The notes under the pieces: generated by a model
The model's database searches: none
What the model was told of the DNA's origin: nothing
Seen by the model: the letters and a program-made list of their open reading frames with translations, nothing else
Made by a program: the position numbers and the translations under genes
Origin: Helicobacter bilis ATCC 51630
GTDB lineage: Bacteria; Campylobacterota; Campylobacteria; Campylobacterales; Helicobacteraceae
DNA: 64,000 bases
Direction: 5' to 3'
Assembly (NCBI RefSeq): GCF_000686565.1
Contig: NZ_JMKW01000004.1
Location: forward strand, 1 to 64,000
Shown: positions 35,107 through 44,960 of the stretch, piece after piece
How the letters are laid out: the number at the start of each line of letters is the position of its first letter
Position numbering within the stretch: the first letter of the stretch is position 1

Positions 35107-36486
35107 TTATATAGTCTTACTAAACTGCTTTGTGATATTTTTCACAAGATAAGTATCAAAAACCATTGCGATATTTCTAATCAGCATTTTTCCCGTTGGG
35201 CTTATTTGAATGCTATTAGAATCTATTGTAAGCAACCCAAGCTCACACATAGGCTTTAAAGATTCAAATTCACTTGAAAAATGCGTGATGCAATCAATAC
35301 CAAAATTCTCATTAATCGCTTTAAAATCAAGCTTTGCATTATTCATCAAGCTCATAATCACTTCTTTACGCAATATATCTTCAGGGCTTAAGAGAATGCC
35401 TTGTGCTACAGGCAAAGTGTTGTTATCAAGGCTATTTTCATAACTCATCATATCCTTATGATTTTGCGTATAGTAATCCACCCCTTCGCCAATAGAAGTC
35501 AGCCCAATCCCAATAGTCTGTGAAAAGCCCTTTGTTGTGTAACCTTGAAAATTCCTACGCAATTCCCCCTTATTTTTTGCGATAGATAGGCTATCACTCT
35601 TTTTTGCAAAGTGATCCATACCTATCATTTCATAGTCATTAGCATGTAAAAATTCAATGGTGTTTTGCAATATCTTTAGCTTCTCTTCTGGGCTTGGCAG
35701 AGTTGTCTCATCGATTTTACGCATAGTTTTTTTCACCCATGGGACATGTGCGTAGTTAAATATTGCAAGTCTTTCTGGGCTAAGTTTTATAACAGATTCT
35801 AAAGTATTTGCAAAGCTTTTTTCACTTTGATAGGGCAAACCATAAATAAGGTCAAAATTAATAGAATCTATACCATATTTTCTAGCCAACGCCACGCTAC
35901 TTTCTACAAGGCTAAAGGGTTGGATTCTATTAATATGCTGCTGCACTTTGTCATCAAAGTCTTGCACGCCAAAGCTTATGCGATTAAAGCCACAATCCTT
36001 TAGCACACGCATTTGGTCTTCACTAAAATGGCGAGGGTCTATCTCACAGCTTATTTCACAAGATTCACTAAAATTTGGGAAAGTATGTCTTATCATTTGC
36101 GTAATAGTTTGTAACTGCTTTGCATCAAAAAATGTCGGCGTGCCACCACCAAAATGAAATTGTGCCACCTTTCTCTTTGTATCCATAGAATCTTTAAGCA
36201 AAGCTAGCTCTTTTTCTAAGTATTTTATATAACGCTCTTTTTTATCCTCTTTGCTCGTATATATCACATTGCAACCACAAAAATAACACGCGCTTTTACA
36301 AAATGGCAAATGCGTATATAGCGATAAATCCTTGTCTTTATACTTAGAATCTGCTCGACTAAAAGATTCTAAAAGAGTGGTTGCATTAAAGTCTTTGTGA
36401 AACTCATTTGCAGTAGGATAGCTTGTATATCTTGGTCCGGGCTTTGAGTGCTTTGCTAATGCTGAAAAATCAATAGATTCATACAT
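35107..36486 (-). CDS. hemN: Oxygen-independent coproporphyrinogen III oxidase HemN
   Basis: Radical SAM enzyme that decarboxylates coproporphyrinogen III to protoporphyrinogen IX without oxygen, in haem synthesis. The cluster motif is C63-x3-C67-x2-C70 followed by GC, within HLPFCKSACYFCGCN. The SAM-binding motif GGGTPTFF and the region CEIDPRHF follow. The additional cysteine C72 present in true HemN supports the name over HemW-like proteins. The 459 residues are normal. The minus-strand TATAAT at 36546-36551 lies about 60 nt upstream of the ATG. Haem made here would serve the cbb3 oxidase of this organism. Confidence 0.95.
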   Translation of the reverse strand: MYESIDFSALAKHSKPGPRYTSYPTANEFHKDFNATTLLESFSRADSKYKDKDLSLYTHLPFCKSACYFCGCNVIYTSKEDKKERYIKYLEKELALLKDSMDTKRKVAQFHFGGGTPTFFDAKQLQTITQMIRHTFPNFSESCEISCEIDPRHFSEDQMRVLKDCGFNRISFGVQDFDDKVQQHINRIQPFSLVESSVALARKYGIDSINFDLIYGLPYQSEKSFANTLESVIKLSPERLAIFNYAHVPWVKKTMRKIDETTLPSPEEKLKILQNTIEFLHANDYEMIGMDHFAKKSDSLSIAKNKGELRRNFQGYTTKGFSQTIGIGLTSIGEGVDYYTQNHKDMMSYENSLDNNTLPVAQGILLSPEDILRKEVIMSLMNNAKLDFKAINENFGIDCITHFSSEFESLKPMCELGLLTIDSNSIQISPTGKMLIRNIAMVFDTYLVKNITKQFSKTI

Positions 36487-36683
36487 ATTTTTCCTTTATT
36501 TCCTTGATTGCCTGTTGAATACTTTTTGGGTATTTAAGACTTGTAATTATATCCAAAGCAAAAAGGAATGTGTTAATACACAAAAGAAACATAAGAAAGC
36601 ATTGGGGTTTTGTTTTTTAGTTTCTGTGTAGTTATTATGTCTTATAAAAATTGCAATATTTACAAGCAAACGACTCGCGTTAG

Positions 36684-37490
36684 CTATTCTAAACACATAC
36701 TATAATCTGCCTGTTTTATCTTATAAAAATCTTTGCTTGAGACTAGTTTGCCATTACCACATACTGCTTGTATTATCTCATTATTTTCATACAGAATCTC
36801 AATGTTAAGTTTTTCATTCTCATCATAAGATTTTGTAACGCCATTTAGTTTTCCGTCTTTAAAAGTTTGTTCTATTATCATCTTTGCGTTTTCATCATAG
36901 GTTATTGTAAGCCCATGTAGTTTATCATTAGAAAATGTTGCACTCTCTTGTAAGATTCCATTTTTATAGTAACTTCTTCTCACACCTTCTGCCTTATCAT
37001 TCTTATATATAGTTGTTTCTTGTATCTCTCCATTTTCATAATAGAGAGTTTCAATACCTTCTTTATTATTATCTTTATATCTTGTTTCACTGGCAATATT
37101 ACCATTTTCATAATAGCATGTCGCTACACCATCAAGCATATCATGATGATAAGTAGCCTTGCATTCGATATTCCCATTTTCATGATAAAATATTGCTTCA
37201 CCATGCAATTCGCCATTGCGATAGGGTATCATGTCTGCCAACTTCCCATTTTTATAATATGCTTTAAAAATGCCATTTACTTCATTGTTTTTAAACGGCA
37301 ATTCTTCCTCAAGCACACCATTTTCATAAAATTTTCGTTCAATACAGCCCATCTGTTTATCATTATCGCTTTTACATTCTTTTAAGCTGTGGTATTCTTG
37401 TTGGTATTCGTTTAAGTTTTGATATTCCCATGCGCTTGGGCTTTGTAAAAACAAAAGTGTATAAAAAGCCTTTAGAATTATGTGTTGCAT
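36684..37490 (-). CDS. YwqK-type (MORN-like) repeat protein, exported
   Basis: A 268-residue protein with a signal-type start and about nine repeats of 22-24 residues with the pattern YYENGxLxxExxYKNxKxxG, as in YwqK family proteins often annotated as antitoxins. The hits in Helicobacter are exported and have no toxin next to them. The repeats here run from about residue 35 to 245, and the C-terminus holds two Cys. It is followed 57 nt upstream by a second, related gene. I infer a periplasmic or outer-membrane associated scaffold. Toxin inhibition is not supported by context. Confidence 0.75.
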   Translation of the reverse strand: MQHIILKAFYTLLFLQSPSAWEYQNLNEYQQEYHSLKECKSDNDKQMGCIERKFYENGVLEEELPFKNNEVNGIFKAYYKNGKLADMIPYRNGELHGEAIFYHENGNIECKATYHHDMLDGVATCYYENGNIASETRYKDNNKEGIETLYYENGEIQETTIYKNDKAEGVRRSYYKNGILQESATFSNDKLHGLTITYDENAKMIIEQTFKDGKLNGVTKSYDENEKLNIEILYENNEIIQAVCGNGKLVSSKDFYKIKQADYSMCLE

Positions 37491-37547
37491 TGTAAATTCC
37501 TTATATTAAATGGATTTAAATTATAATGAAAGATTCTAAAATTTCAT

Positions 37548-38225
37548 TTATTTTTCACATATATCATACCAGTAATCACCACCAGAACTACCTTGATTTA
37601 TTTCGTTTGTTAATCTTGTAAGATGTGCATTTGTTAGGGCTTTACCATTAGAGCATTTCCCACTAGTAAGTTTTCCATTTTGTGCGTTTGCTTGCCAAAT
37701 AAGCTTTTTTCCTTTATCATAGAGTTTTACAATATCATTAACTTTACCACTTGTATATGGGATTTCTGCCGCCAGTTCTCCAGTTGGATAATAATGTTTT
37801 AATATGCCTTCTATTTTATCATTTTTAAATGGTATTTCAAGCACAAGATTCCCATCTTCATAGTATCGCCTCGCAATACTCTCTTTCTTTCCATTTTTAT
37901 GTGGTATTTCAAACTGAAGATTCCCGCTTTCATAATAAACTTTTTCAACACCATGCTTTAAATCGTTTGTATATGGCGTTTCAAACTTAAGTTTTCCGCT
38001 TTCATAGTATTCCTTATAGATACCATTTTGTTTTCCATCTTTCAATGACATTTCATATAGAATCTTTCCATTGTCATAGTAATGTTTCCACACACACCCG
38101 TTTTTCATATCCTTTTCGCTTTGACATTCCCTCAAATTATCCGCATGTAAGAGTGAAAAAGAAACAACACTACATAAAATCATCGATAAAATCGCATTTT
38201 TGCTTTTAAACTTTTTAAATCCCAT
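37548..38225 (-). CDS. YwqK-type (MORN-like) repeat protein, exported (paralogue)
   Basis: A 225-residue paralogue of the neighbouring gene. A signal peptide (about 12-29, ILSMILCSVVSFSLLHA) is followed by repeats such as YYDNGKILYEMSLKDGKQNG and YYESGKLKFETPYTNDLKHG. Both copies begin the mature part with a similar (L)xECxSxxDxxxGC motif, which places two conserved cysteines before the first repeat. The C-terminus has further cysteines. Gene duplication and repeat-number divergence explain the pair. No toxin gene is seen. Confidence 0.75.
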   Translation of the reverse strand: MGFKKFKSKNAILSMILCSVVSFSLLHADNLRECQSEKDMKNGCVWKHYYDNGKILYEMSLKDGKQNGIYKEYYESGKLKFETPYTNDLKHGVEKVYYESGNLQFEIPHKNGKKESIARRYYEDGNLVLEIPFKNDKIEGILKHYYPTGELAAEIPYTSGKVNDIVKLYDKGKKLIWQANAQNGKLTSGKCSNGKALTNAHLTRLTNEINQGSSGGDYWYDICEK

Positions 38226-38478
38226 GACTATCCTTTAAGCTAAAATAAAACTAGATTCTACAAAAAACAAATATCAAGCAATATATAGAAACCAAAAGTT
38301 TAGAGTCTAAATTTTATTAGATTTTTAGATTTTACATAAATTAGATTCCAAGTTACTTAAATTTAGACACTTAATTTTAGATTCCCTAGTGTTAGATGTT
38401 TCGCTACGCTCAATATGACAATTTGTTATAGAATCAAAATATAGCCTACTTTTTAGCTATGAAAGCTTTTTACTCATT

Positions 38479-39219
38479 CTACTTTTTCGTAATAATATAC
38501 CCATCACCAAAGAGACCGGGCTGCATAGAATCTGGCACAATAGCTTCAGCACTCACTTTTCTTGTATTCACATCAACAGCTGGGTATATCTTATAAATCT
38601 TTGCTTCTCTCTCCACGCCCTTACCATCGATTTTATAGCGATAAATATCACCGACTTTTACATCTGGTAAATATTTAGAATCAAACTGGATAATCATCTT
38701 TTTTTCATTGCTAATCAGGCGAAAAAGCTTCGTTTGATTTGCCCCCACACCATCGCCTAGCTCGATATTGCGACTAGCGATCACCCCATCAAATGGTGCG
38801 ATAAGCGTTGTCCGCCGTAAAAGCTCACTTTGATATTTAAGACTATATTGCAGGTTGTTATAGGTGCTTTCAAGATTCTTATAGTTTGAGTAGTTTTGAT
38901 CTAGCGTATTTTTATCGATAGCATTTCCACTCTTTTTGAATCTTTCATATTGTTTTTTTGCAAAAATGTATTGTGCCTTTGCGCCCTCTAGCTGTGCTTT
39001 TTGCATATTGACATTTTGTATTTTATCTTCATTTGAGAGTGAGAGAAGTGCATCATCTTTTTTGACTTCTGTCCCCACATCGACATAAATATTTGACACA
39101 ATGCCACTTGTATCCATCATGAGATTAGAATCTCTTACTGCTGCCACATTAAACACCCCATAAATCTCTGCTCCAAGCATGATCTGCATACTTACAAAAA
39201 ATGTGATAAATAACCGCAT
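38479..39219 (-). CDS. RND efflux periplasmic adaptor (HefB-like), orphan
   Basis: Membrane-fusion/adaptor protein of an RND pump. It has a signal peptide (about 1-17), a lipoyl-type strand (GIVSNIYVDVGTEVKKDDAL), a helical hairpin (about 68-130) and the second lipoyl half APFDGVIASRNIELGDGVGA, then the beta-barrel domain. At 246 residues it is short, as in the H. pylori Hef adaptors. The usual RND pump and outer-membrane factor genes are not adjacent. Downstream is the YwqK-like gene and upstream a lipoprotein gene on the other strand. It may serve a pump encoded elsewhere. Candidate metal or drug substrates cannot be set from sequence. Confidence 0.85.
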   Translation of the reverse strand: MRLFITFFVSMQIMLGAEIYGVFNVAAVRDSNLMMDTSGIVSNIYVDVGTEVKKDDALLSLSNEDKIQNVNMQKAQLEGAKAQYIFAKKQYERFKKSGNAIDKNTLDQNYSNYKNLESTYNNLQYSLKYQSELLRRTTLIAPFDGVIASRNIELGDGVGANQTKLFRLISNEKKMIIQFDSKYLPDVKVGDIYRYKIDGKGVEREAKIYKIYPAVDVNTRKVSAEAIVPDSMQPGLFGDGYIITKK

Positions 39220-39505
39220 ACTATTCCTTATGTATAGAATCTACTTTCATTCTATTTATGTCTTTGAAGGTGTTATTATATACAAAAATTTGCGATAGAT
39301 TTTAAATTTTAGAATGTAAAAGTTATGCTAAAGTGTAGTTCGAATAGGGTTTGTTTGATAGCTTTGCGTATATGTTTAAGCTGTGCTGTCTCTTTATGCG
39401 AGTTATTGTATTGCATAGATTCTATTTTTTAGCTTTCTTCTTTATGTGATAAGTTTGGATTATTTTTTGCTTGTACGAGTGAGATTTTATAAACAAGGAT
39501 ATGTG

Positions 39506-39676
39506 ATGAGACTACTTTTTATTATTGGTTGTATTGCAAGTGTTATAGCACTCTCTGGTTGTGCTGCAAAAAAGCAAAAGCCCTCTGGTGTGTTTGTCAG
39601 CACAAAATGCGATATGGTATGTAGCAACACAGAATGTAATCAAGTTTGCACACAAGTTGAGGGTACTTTGAAATAG
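39506..39676 (+). CDS. Small cysteine-rich lipoprotein
   Basis: A 56-residue protein starting at the ATG at 39506, six nt after AAGGA (39495-39499). The upstream in-frame codons lack a site and are excluded. It has a lipoprotein signal MRLLFIIGCIASVIALSGCA with lipobox SGC, so the mature form starts at Cys19 and is lipid-anchored. After a short KKQK stretch come four more Cys in STKCDMVCSNTECNQVC, spaced CX3CX4CX3C, which suggests disulfides or metal binding. Mature size is about 38 residues. No homologue is recognised. Confidence 0.75.
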   Translation: MRLLFIIGCIASVIALSGCAAKKQKPSGVFVSTKCDMVCSNTECNQVCTQVEGTLK

Positions 39677-39879
39677 AGAATATTTAAGTTCTGTGCTAGA
39701 AACATGCTGTCTTGTGAGTAAGGGTTTTAGATTCTATACCTTTATGGGTGGTGTGAGACTCCTTGTGTATTTTGATAAGATTTTAGAATAAAATCCTTGA
39801 ATTCAAATGAGTTTAGAAAATAAGCTAGGAGTTGCATATACGAGCTTACGCAATCTAAAATGGGTGCATATTTAGAATC

Positions 39880-40377
39880 TTAGATTTTTCCATTTTGTAT
39901 TAATATATCTCGACATTCATTTACTGCTGATACAAATTCATTGCCATTGTGTATATTGCTGATGAAAATTCTGCTAGATTCTGTGTATTTATTATTTATT
40001 GAAATCTTGTAAGCATGGAATATATAAGCAAAAAATCCTTGATAAAACGAAGCACCGCCAAAATCACTCCAAGTAATACCACGAATGCCCTTAGTCCATG
40101 GTAAAAAGCCACTATAATACCACACACCCCTTGTGTCAAAATAGACATACTGCACACGATATGATATAAAACATAAAGCAACGATAATAATTTGAACAAC
40201 TAGCACACCAATAACAGCAACCATGTTTTTCTGCAATATAGACGATAAAATGAGAAACAAAAAGGCATGTATAAGACCAACTTTAACATACGCAATAAAA
40301 GATATGCCATACTTTTTAGAGACAAAATTATCTAAATCAAATGCTTGATTTGAGTTTAGTGCTTCTGTATTTTCCAT
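39880..40377 (-). CDS. Hypothetical two-TM membrane protein, bPH-like
   Basis: A 165-residue protein with a short N-terminal polar part, two close TM helices (about 30-48 and 52-72) and a cytoplasmic tail of beta-strand character (VQYVYFDTRGVWYYSGFLPW, GIRGITWSDFGGASF). Such a layout resembles bacterial PH-like membrane proteins, but I cannot confirm the family. It lies 64 nt upstream of mreC on the same strand, with its own spacing, and is probably not part of the mre operon. Confidence 0.65.
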   Translation of the reverse strand: MENTEALNSNQAFDLDNFVSKKYGISFIAYVKVGLIHAFLFLILSSILQKNMVAVIGVLVVQIIIVALCFISYRVQYVYFDTRGVWYYSGFLPWTKGIRGITWSDFGGASFYQGFFAYIFHAYKISINNKYTESSRIFISNIHNGNEFVSAVNECRDILIQNGKI

Positions 40378-40440
40378 GCTTTAATCCTTGTGTTAAAATA
40401 TTAAAGCAGCGATTTTACAAAAAAAACAAGTCAAGCGATT

Positions 40441-41256
40441 TTAGTCGTTATCTTCTGGTTTCAATATATTTGTATTTAAATTTGTTGTTTGCGGGATTTT
40501 GGTATCAATAAGCCATACATAACTCAAGCGATTGCTGAATCTATGTGGTTTTAACTCGGCGTGTAAGTAGCCATTTTCTGGTTTAATACTGCCGATTGTG
40601 CCAACTTGCACATCTTCAAAAAAGATTCCATCTAGCCCACTTGTTACCACGCTATCCCCACTTTTAATGCTCTGCCATGCAGGGATATAATCAATGACAA
40701 TCTCGCCATTCTCCATTGTGCGTAGTGTCCCCGGGACTCGATTTTCCCCAATATATACGCTATAACTGCAATCTTCATCGCCATTTAAGATTCCAAGCAT
40801 GTGATTATCCACCATTTTAGCAATGCCGATTGCATAGCCATCTTTTACAAGTCCAAATATTTTTGGCTCATCGCTTATATATGTATAATCCATCCAAATC
40901 TTTGTATATGTCCCAAGTGTCTTGTAGGATAGCACTTTTACTAAATGCACATCTGGGTCTAGATAATGCCTTTCACTCTCAAGGGCGTAATACAGATTAT
41001 CAAACTCTGCTTGCAAGGCTTTGTATTTTATAGAATCTGTTTCTAATTGTGTGATTTTTTCTCGCATATCTTTTATTTGTGCGGCTTGATTCATATAATC
41101 ATTAATAAAGAGTGTTATGCCCTCTTTTTTATCATTGTAGTATTTTTTGATTTGTAGTGAAACATTAAGGGTGTATTGTTGTAAAAATGGCACATATCCA
41201 AATGCTATGGCTATAATAAGGCATAGTGTAGCAATAATAACATAGAATCTTCTCAC
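40441..41256 (-). CDS. mreC: Rod shape-determining protein MreC
   Basis: Scaffold of the elongation machinery that links MreB to PBP2 in the periplasm. One N-terminal TM helix (about 5-25), a coiled coil (about 50-95) and a C-terminal beta-rich domain (GILNGDEDCSYSVYIGENRV, then VVTSGLDGIFFEDVQVGTIG). The 271 residues are normal for Helicobacter. It is 21 nt after mreB in an operon with clpX, lpxA and fabZ. Helical cell shape in Helicobacter depends on further proteins not found here. Confidence 0.93.
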   Translation of the reverse strand: MRRFYVIIATLCLIIAIAFGYVPFLQQYTLNVSLQIKKYYNDKKEGITLFINDYMNQAAQIKDMREKITQLETDSIKYKALQAEFDNLYYALESERHYLDPDVHLVKVLSYKTLGTYTKIWMDYTYISDEPKIFGLVKDGYAIGIAKMVDNHMLGILNGDEDCSYSVYIGENRVPGTLRTMENGEIVIDYIPAWQSIKSGDSVVTSGLDGIFFEDVQVGTIGSIKPENGYLHAELKPHRFSNRLSYVWLIDTKIPQTTNLNTNILKPEDND

Positions 41257-41277
41257 ACTACATGCCTATTTTAGAAT

Positions 41278-42315
41278 CTAACTTCTTGCTGCAATCTTTT
41301 CAAGCATATCTAAATTGCCCATCGCTTCACCCGTGCCTTTTGCCACAGCGAGTAGAGGCTCATCGCCGACATATACAGGAAGCTTTACAATGTCTGAAAA
41401 ATATTTATCAAGATTGCGTATTAAAGCACCACCACCAGTTAGCACAATGCCATTTTCTACAATATCCCCTGCTAAATCTGGTGGGACTTCCTCTAGCACT
41501 CCCCTTAGGGCATTTCCCATTTCTTTAATAGGATCTTTGATCGCTTCTCTTATATCTTCACTTGTTAATTCAATAGAGTTTAAAAGCCCGCTTACTTGAT
41601 CTCTACCCTTTACTAATTTTACTAGTGGTGTATCAAGTGGTGCGGCACAACCAATCTCTATTTTAATCTCTTCTGCAGTTCTATCACCAATAAGCAGGTT
41701 AAACTTCTTGCGGACATATTCCATAATCGCTGTATCGAGTTTATCACCGGCGATTCGAATCGATTTTGAGATAACAAGCCCACCGAGTGAAAGCACACCA
41801 ATTTCAGTCGTCCCACCGCCAATATCAACGACAAGGCTGCCTTGTGGCTCTTGTATAGGCAATCCCGCACCAATGGCTGCTGCAAGTGGCTCTTCTATAA
41901 GAAATACTTCTCTAGCCCCAGCACTCATAGCAGATTCTTTAACCGCTTTTCTCTCAACAGAGGTAAGCCCATAAGGCACACATACCATAATTCTAGGTCT
42001 AACAAATGACTTTCTTTTATGCGCCCTTTCTATGAAGTATCGTATCATCTTTTCAGTAATCTCAAAATCTGCGATAACACCATCACGCAAAGGTCGTATA
42101 GCACGGATATTATCAGGCGTCTTTCCTATCATTTCCTTTGCTTCTTTACCAACTGCTAGAATCTCCCCATCGCGATATTTATCGACTTTCACTGCTACGA
42201 TGGAAGGCTCATTGATTAGAATCTCATGTCCTTTTATCATCACAATCGTATTTGCAGTCCCCAAATCAATCGCAATATCATGTGAAAACCAACCGACTAA
42301 TTTATTTAAAAACAC
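41278..42315 (-). CDS. mreB: Rod shape-determining protein MreB
   Basis: Bacterial actin that directs peptidoglycan synthesis. Phosphate-1 motif IDLGTANTIVMIKG at 17-30, phosphate-2 VVDIGGGTTEIGV near 165, adenosine motif VLTGGGALIRNLD near 293. The N-terminal amphipathic region (FLNKLVGWF) is for membrane binding. The 345 residues are normal. The start is GTG after GGAG at a distance of 8 nt. It sits 22 nt after clpX. Confidence 0.97.
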   Translation of the reverse strand: MFLNKLVGWFSHDIAIDLGTANTIVMIKGHEILINEPSIVAVKVDKYRDGEILAVGKEAKEMIGKTPDNIRAIRPLRDGVIADFEITEKMIRYFIERAHKRKSFVRPRIMVCVPYGLTSVERKAVKESAMSAGAREVFLIEEPLAAAIGAGLPIQEPQGSLVVDIGGGTTEIGVLSLGGLVISKSIRIAGDKLDTAIMEYVRKKFNLLIGDRTAEEIKIEIGCAAPLDTPLVKLVKGRDQVSGLLNSIELTSEDIREAIKDPIKEMGNALRGVLEEVPPDLAGDIVENGIVLTGGGALIRNLDKYFSDIVKLPVYVGDEPLLAVAKGTGEAMGNLDMLEKIAARS

Positions 42316-42337
42316 TTTGTAATCTCCTTATTAATAA

Positions 42338-43624
42338 CTATATAGCTTTTGTCTTTTTCTTTTTGATTAAAATAGGCTTTTCAAGCTTATCTACGCATTT
42401 GCGTGTAATGATGACTTCATATCCGCTAAGATTAGGCAGGTCAAACATAATATCAAGGCTAAAGTCTTCAACAATAGCACGCAAACCTCTAGCACCCGTC
42501 TTTCTCTCCATAGCAAGCTCTGCGATACGCTCGATCGCGTCATCTTCAAATACAAGCTTTGCTCCATCAAGCTCAAAAAGCTTTTGATACTGCTTTATAA
42601 TCGCATTTTTTGGCTGTGTTAGGATTGAAATCATAGCTTCCTTACTTATAGAATCTAGCGTTGCAATAACATGTAATCGCCCTATAAGTTCTGGTATTAA
42701 ACCAAAACTTACTAAATCATCAGTTTCAATCTTATGCAGGATATTATCTTCATCTACTTGTTGTTTGGGATTAGAATCAAAGCCTAAGACATTATTGCCT
42801 AGCTTTCGTTTAATAATATCTTCTACCCCATCAAATGCACCACCACAGATAAAAAGAATATTGCTTGTATCCATTTTGATAAACTCTTGATTTGGGTGCT
42901 TTCTCCCACCTTTTGGAGGGATATTTACAACACTTCCTTCAATAATTTTTAATAAAGCTTGTTGCACTCCCTCGCCCGATACATCACGCGTAATAGATCT
43001 ATTTTCAGAAAGTCTAGAGATTTTATCAATCTCATCAATGAAAACAATGCCCATTTCAGCGCGTTTTAAATCATAGTCTGCGGCTTGTAAAAGACGCGTT
43101 AAAATATTCTCCACATCTTCGCCAACATATCCAGCTTCTGTAAGAGAAGTCGCATCAGAGATTGCAATAGGAATATCAAGGAATCTTGCTAGAGTTTGTG
43201 CCATAAGAGTTTTACCGCTACCTGTTGGACCTATAAGTAAAATATTTGACTTTGATAACTCTACATTTTCTTCTAAATCTGTTACATTGACGATATTTTC
43301 ATCTGTTTTAGCGGCTACTCTTTGTTGGTGTAATAATCTTTTGTAATGATTATAGATTGCTACACTAAATACCTTTTTAGCTTGTTCCTGCCCTACTACA
43401 TATTCATCTAAATGTGCTTTTAGTTCTTTTGGTGAAGGCACATCATCTAAGCCCCAAGATTCTGAATTTGTAATGCTATTTTCACTGCTAAATAGTGTTG
43501 TATAGATAAAAACCGCACATGCTTTACATATATAAGCTTTTGTTCCAGTAATTTTTTCATTACTTGATACGATAGGATTTGGTTTAGATTTCTTTTTGCC
43601 ACAAAAGCTACATGTTTCACTCAT
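42338..43624 (-). CDS. clpX: ATP-dependent Clp protease ATPase subunit ClpX
   Basis: AAA+ unfoldase that feeds substrates to ClpP. N-terminal zinc-binding domain with Cys 5, 8, 33 and 36 (CSFC ... CKAC). Walker A GPTGSGKT near 132, Walker B VFIDEID near 195, pore-loop region [10 protein letters not shown] near 163, sensor 2 GARGLRAI near 383. The 428 residues are normal. The ATG at 43624 overlaps the end of lpxA by 8 nt, so the two are coupled. Confidence 0.98.
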   Translation of the reverse strand: MSETCSFCGKKKSKPNPIVSSNEKITGTKAYICKACAVFIYTTLFSSENSITNSESWGLDDVPSPKELKAHLDEYVVGQEQAKKVFSVAIYNHYKRLLHQQRVAAKTDENIVNVTDLEENVELSKSNILLIGPTGSGKTLMAQTLARFLDIPIAISDATSLTEAGYVGEDVENILTRLLQAADYDLKRAEMGIVFIDEIDKISRLSENRSITRDVSGEGVQQALLKIIEGSVVNIPPKGGRKHPNQEFIKMDTSNILFICGGAFDGVEDIIKRKLGNNVLGFDSNPKQQVDEDNILHKIETDDLVSFGLIPELIGRLHVIATLDSISKEAMISILTQPKNAIIKQYQKLFELDGAKLVFEDDAIERIAELAMERKTGARGLRAIVEDFSLDIMFDLPNLSGYEVIITRKCVDKLEKPILIKKKKTKAI

Positions 43625-44447
43625 TTAACTCACCTCTTTTATAGGGTATGCCTCTCTCAGATGCTAATATAAACTCACAGATTTTAATAATATGCGTATT
43701 ATTTTGCATACCTTTTGCCACCTCAAGTTCCATAACGGCTAAATCACGCAAACTTTTATTTCCAGAAAATAAACGCTTATAGAGTGCATCAATCATATCA
43801 ATTTCATCTCTTTCCATAATCTTTCGCATACGGAATCTATTAAGCCCGATAATACGCGCTCTATTGCCCTCCGCCATGCAATAAGGCGGGATATCTTGCG
43901 ACAGGGCAGAAGCCCCAGCTACCATTGCCCCCTCGCCAATCTTTACAAACTGATGCACAGGTGTCATACCGCCTATATTCACATAATCTGCGACATGGAT
44001 ATGTCCGCCAAGTGTTGCATTGTTTGCTAAAATATTATGACTACCTACAATGCAATCATGGGCTATATGCACATACGCCATGAAAAGATTATCATTGCCT
44101 ATTTTTGTGATATTGCCACCACCTTCTGTGCCCGGATTAAACATGCAAGATTCTCGAATCGTATTACTATCTCCAATCTCTAGCACACTCTCTTCACCCT
44201 TATATTTTAAATCTTGCGGCGGTGTGCCAATCACAGCATTAGGAAATATCTTATTATTCTTACCAATAGTTGTATTTCCCATAATTGTTACATGATTATA
44301 AAGATAGCTTTTTTCACCAATGCTTACATTACCTTTAATTACACTATAATCCCCTATTATTGCGTTTGCTCCAATCTTAACATTCCCCTCTATAACCGCT
44401 GTCTTTGCGATTACAGCAGTTGGGTGTATAACGACATTATTAGTCAT
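43617..44447 (-). CDS. lpxA: UDP-N-acetylglucosamine acyltransferase LpxA
   Basis: First enzyme of lipid A synthesis, transferring a 3-hydroxyacyl chain from ACP to UDP-GlcNAc. Left-handed beta helix of hexapeptide repeats from about 6 to 195 and a C-terminal helical part. The catalytic histidine is His130 in [25 protein letters not shown] follows. The 276 residues are slightly longer than the usual 262-270. It starts 24 nt after fabZ and ends 8 nt inside clpX. Confidence 0.97.
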   Translation of the reverse strand: MTNNVVIHPTAVIAKTAVIEGNVKIGANAIIGDYSVIKGNVSIGEKSYLYNHVTIMGNTTIGKNNKIFPNAVIGTPPQDLKYKGEESVLEIGDSNTIRESCMFNPGTEGGGNITKIGNDNLFMAYVHIAHDCIVGSHNILANNATLGGHIHVADYVNIGGMTPVHQFVKIGEGAMVAGASALSQDIPPYCMAEGNRARIIGLNRFRMRKIMERDEIDMIDALYKRLFSGNKSLRDLAVMELEVAKGMQNNTHIIKICEFILASERGIPYKRGELNE

Positions 44448-44471
44448 ATAAAACCTTTTAAAATCTTAAAC

Positions 44472-44960
44472 TTATTTATTATGTGAATCTGTTACCATAG
44501 CCTTTAATTCCGCCTCACTCACAAGAGAATCATCAACATAAGCCCTGCCTTGCAGCTGCCATACATTACTTCTTTGCTTCATCACTTCCATATGATAGGT
44601 CAAGCGATCTCCGGGTCGCACAGGCACACGAAATTTCACATTATCAATTGTCATAAAATACACAATCTTATCTTTACTCGCGTCAAAGTCAAGCCCCCAA
44701 GTGCTAACAAAAGCTAAGATTCCACCAGCTTGAGCCATTCCCTCAATAATCATAACGCCCGGATATATTGGCTCTTTTGGAAAATGCCCTAAAAATACTT
44801 CCTCATTAATCGTTACATTTTTATAGGCTTTAATCTCTTTATGTGGATTAAGAGAAAGCACCCTATCTACAAGCAACATGGGATAGCGATGCGGTAAAAC
44901 TTGCATGATTTTGTCGATATTTAGATTCTCATAAATTTGTAGTTGGTTTTCATTATCCAT
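44472..44960 (-). CDS. fabZ: 3-hydroxyacyl-ACP dehydratase FabZ
   Basis: Hot-dog fold dehydratase of fatty-acid elongation. LPHRYPMLLVDRV (22-34), catalytic His59 in GHFPKEP and Glu73 in YPGVMIIEGMAQAGG. The 162 residues are normal. First gene of the operon fabZ-lpxA-clpX-mreB-mreC, with a minus-strand extended -10 at 44994-45002. The arrangement ties membrane lipid, lipid A, proteolysis and cell shape in one transcript. Confidence 0.97.
   Translation of the reverse strand: MDNENQLQIYENLNIDKIMQVLPHRYPMLLVDRVLSLNPHKEIKAYKNVTINEEVFLGHFPKEPIYPGVMIIEGMAQAGGILAFVSTWGLDFDASKDKIVYFMTIDNVKFRVPVRPGDRLTYHMEVMKQRSNVWQLQGRAYVDDSLVSEAELKAMVTDSHNK

Noticed and set aside
36684-38225. Toxin-antitoxin locus
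   Set aside because: Both proteins are exported repeat proteins and no toxin-like gene is adjacent.
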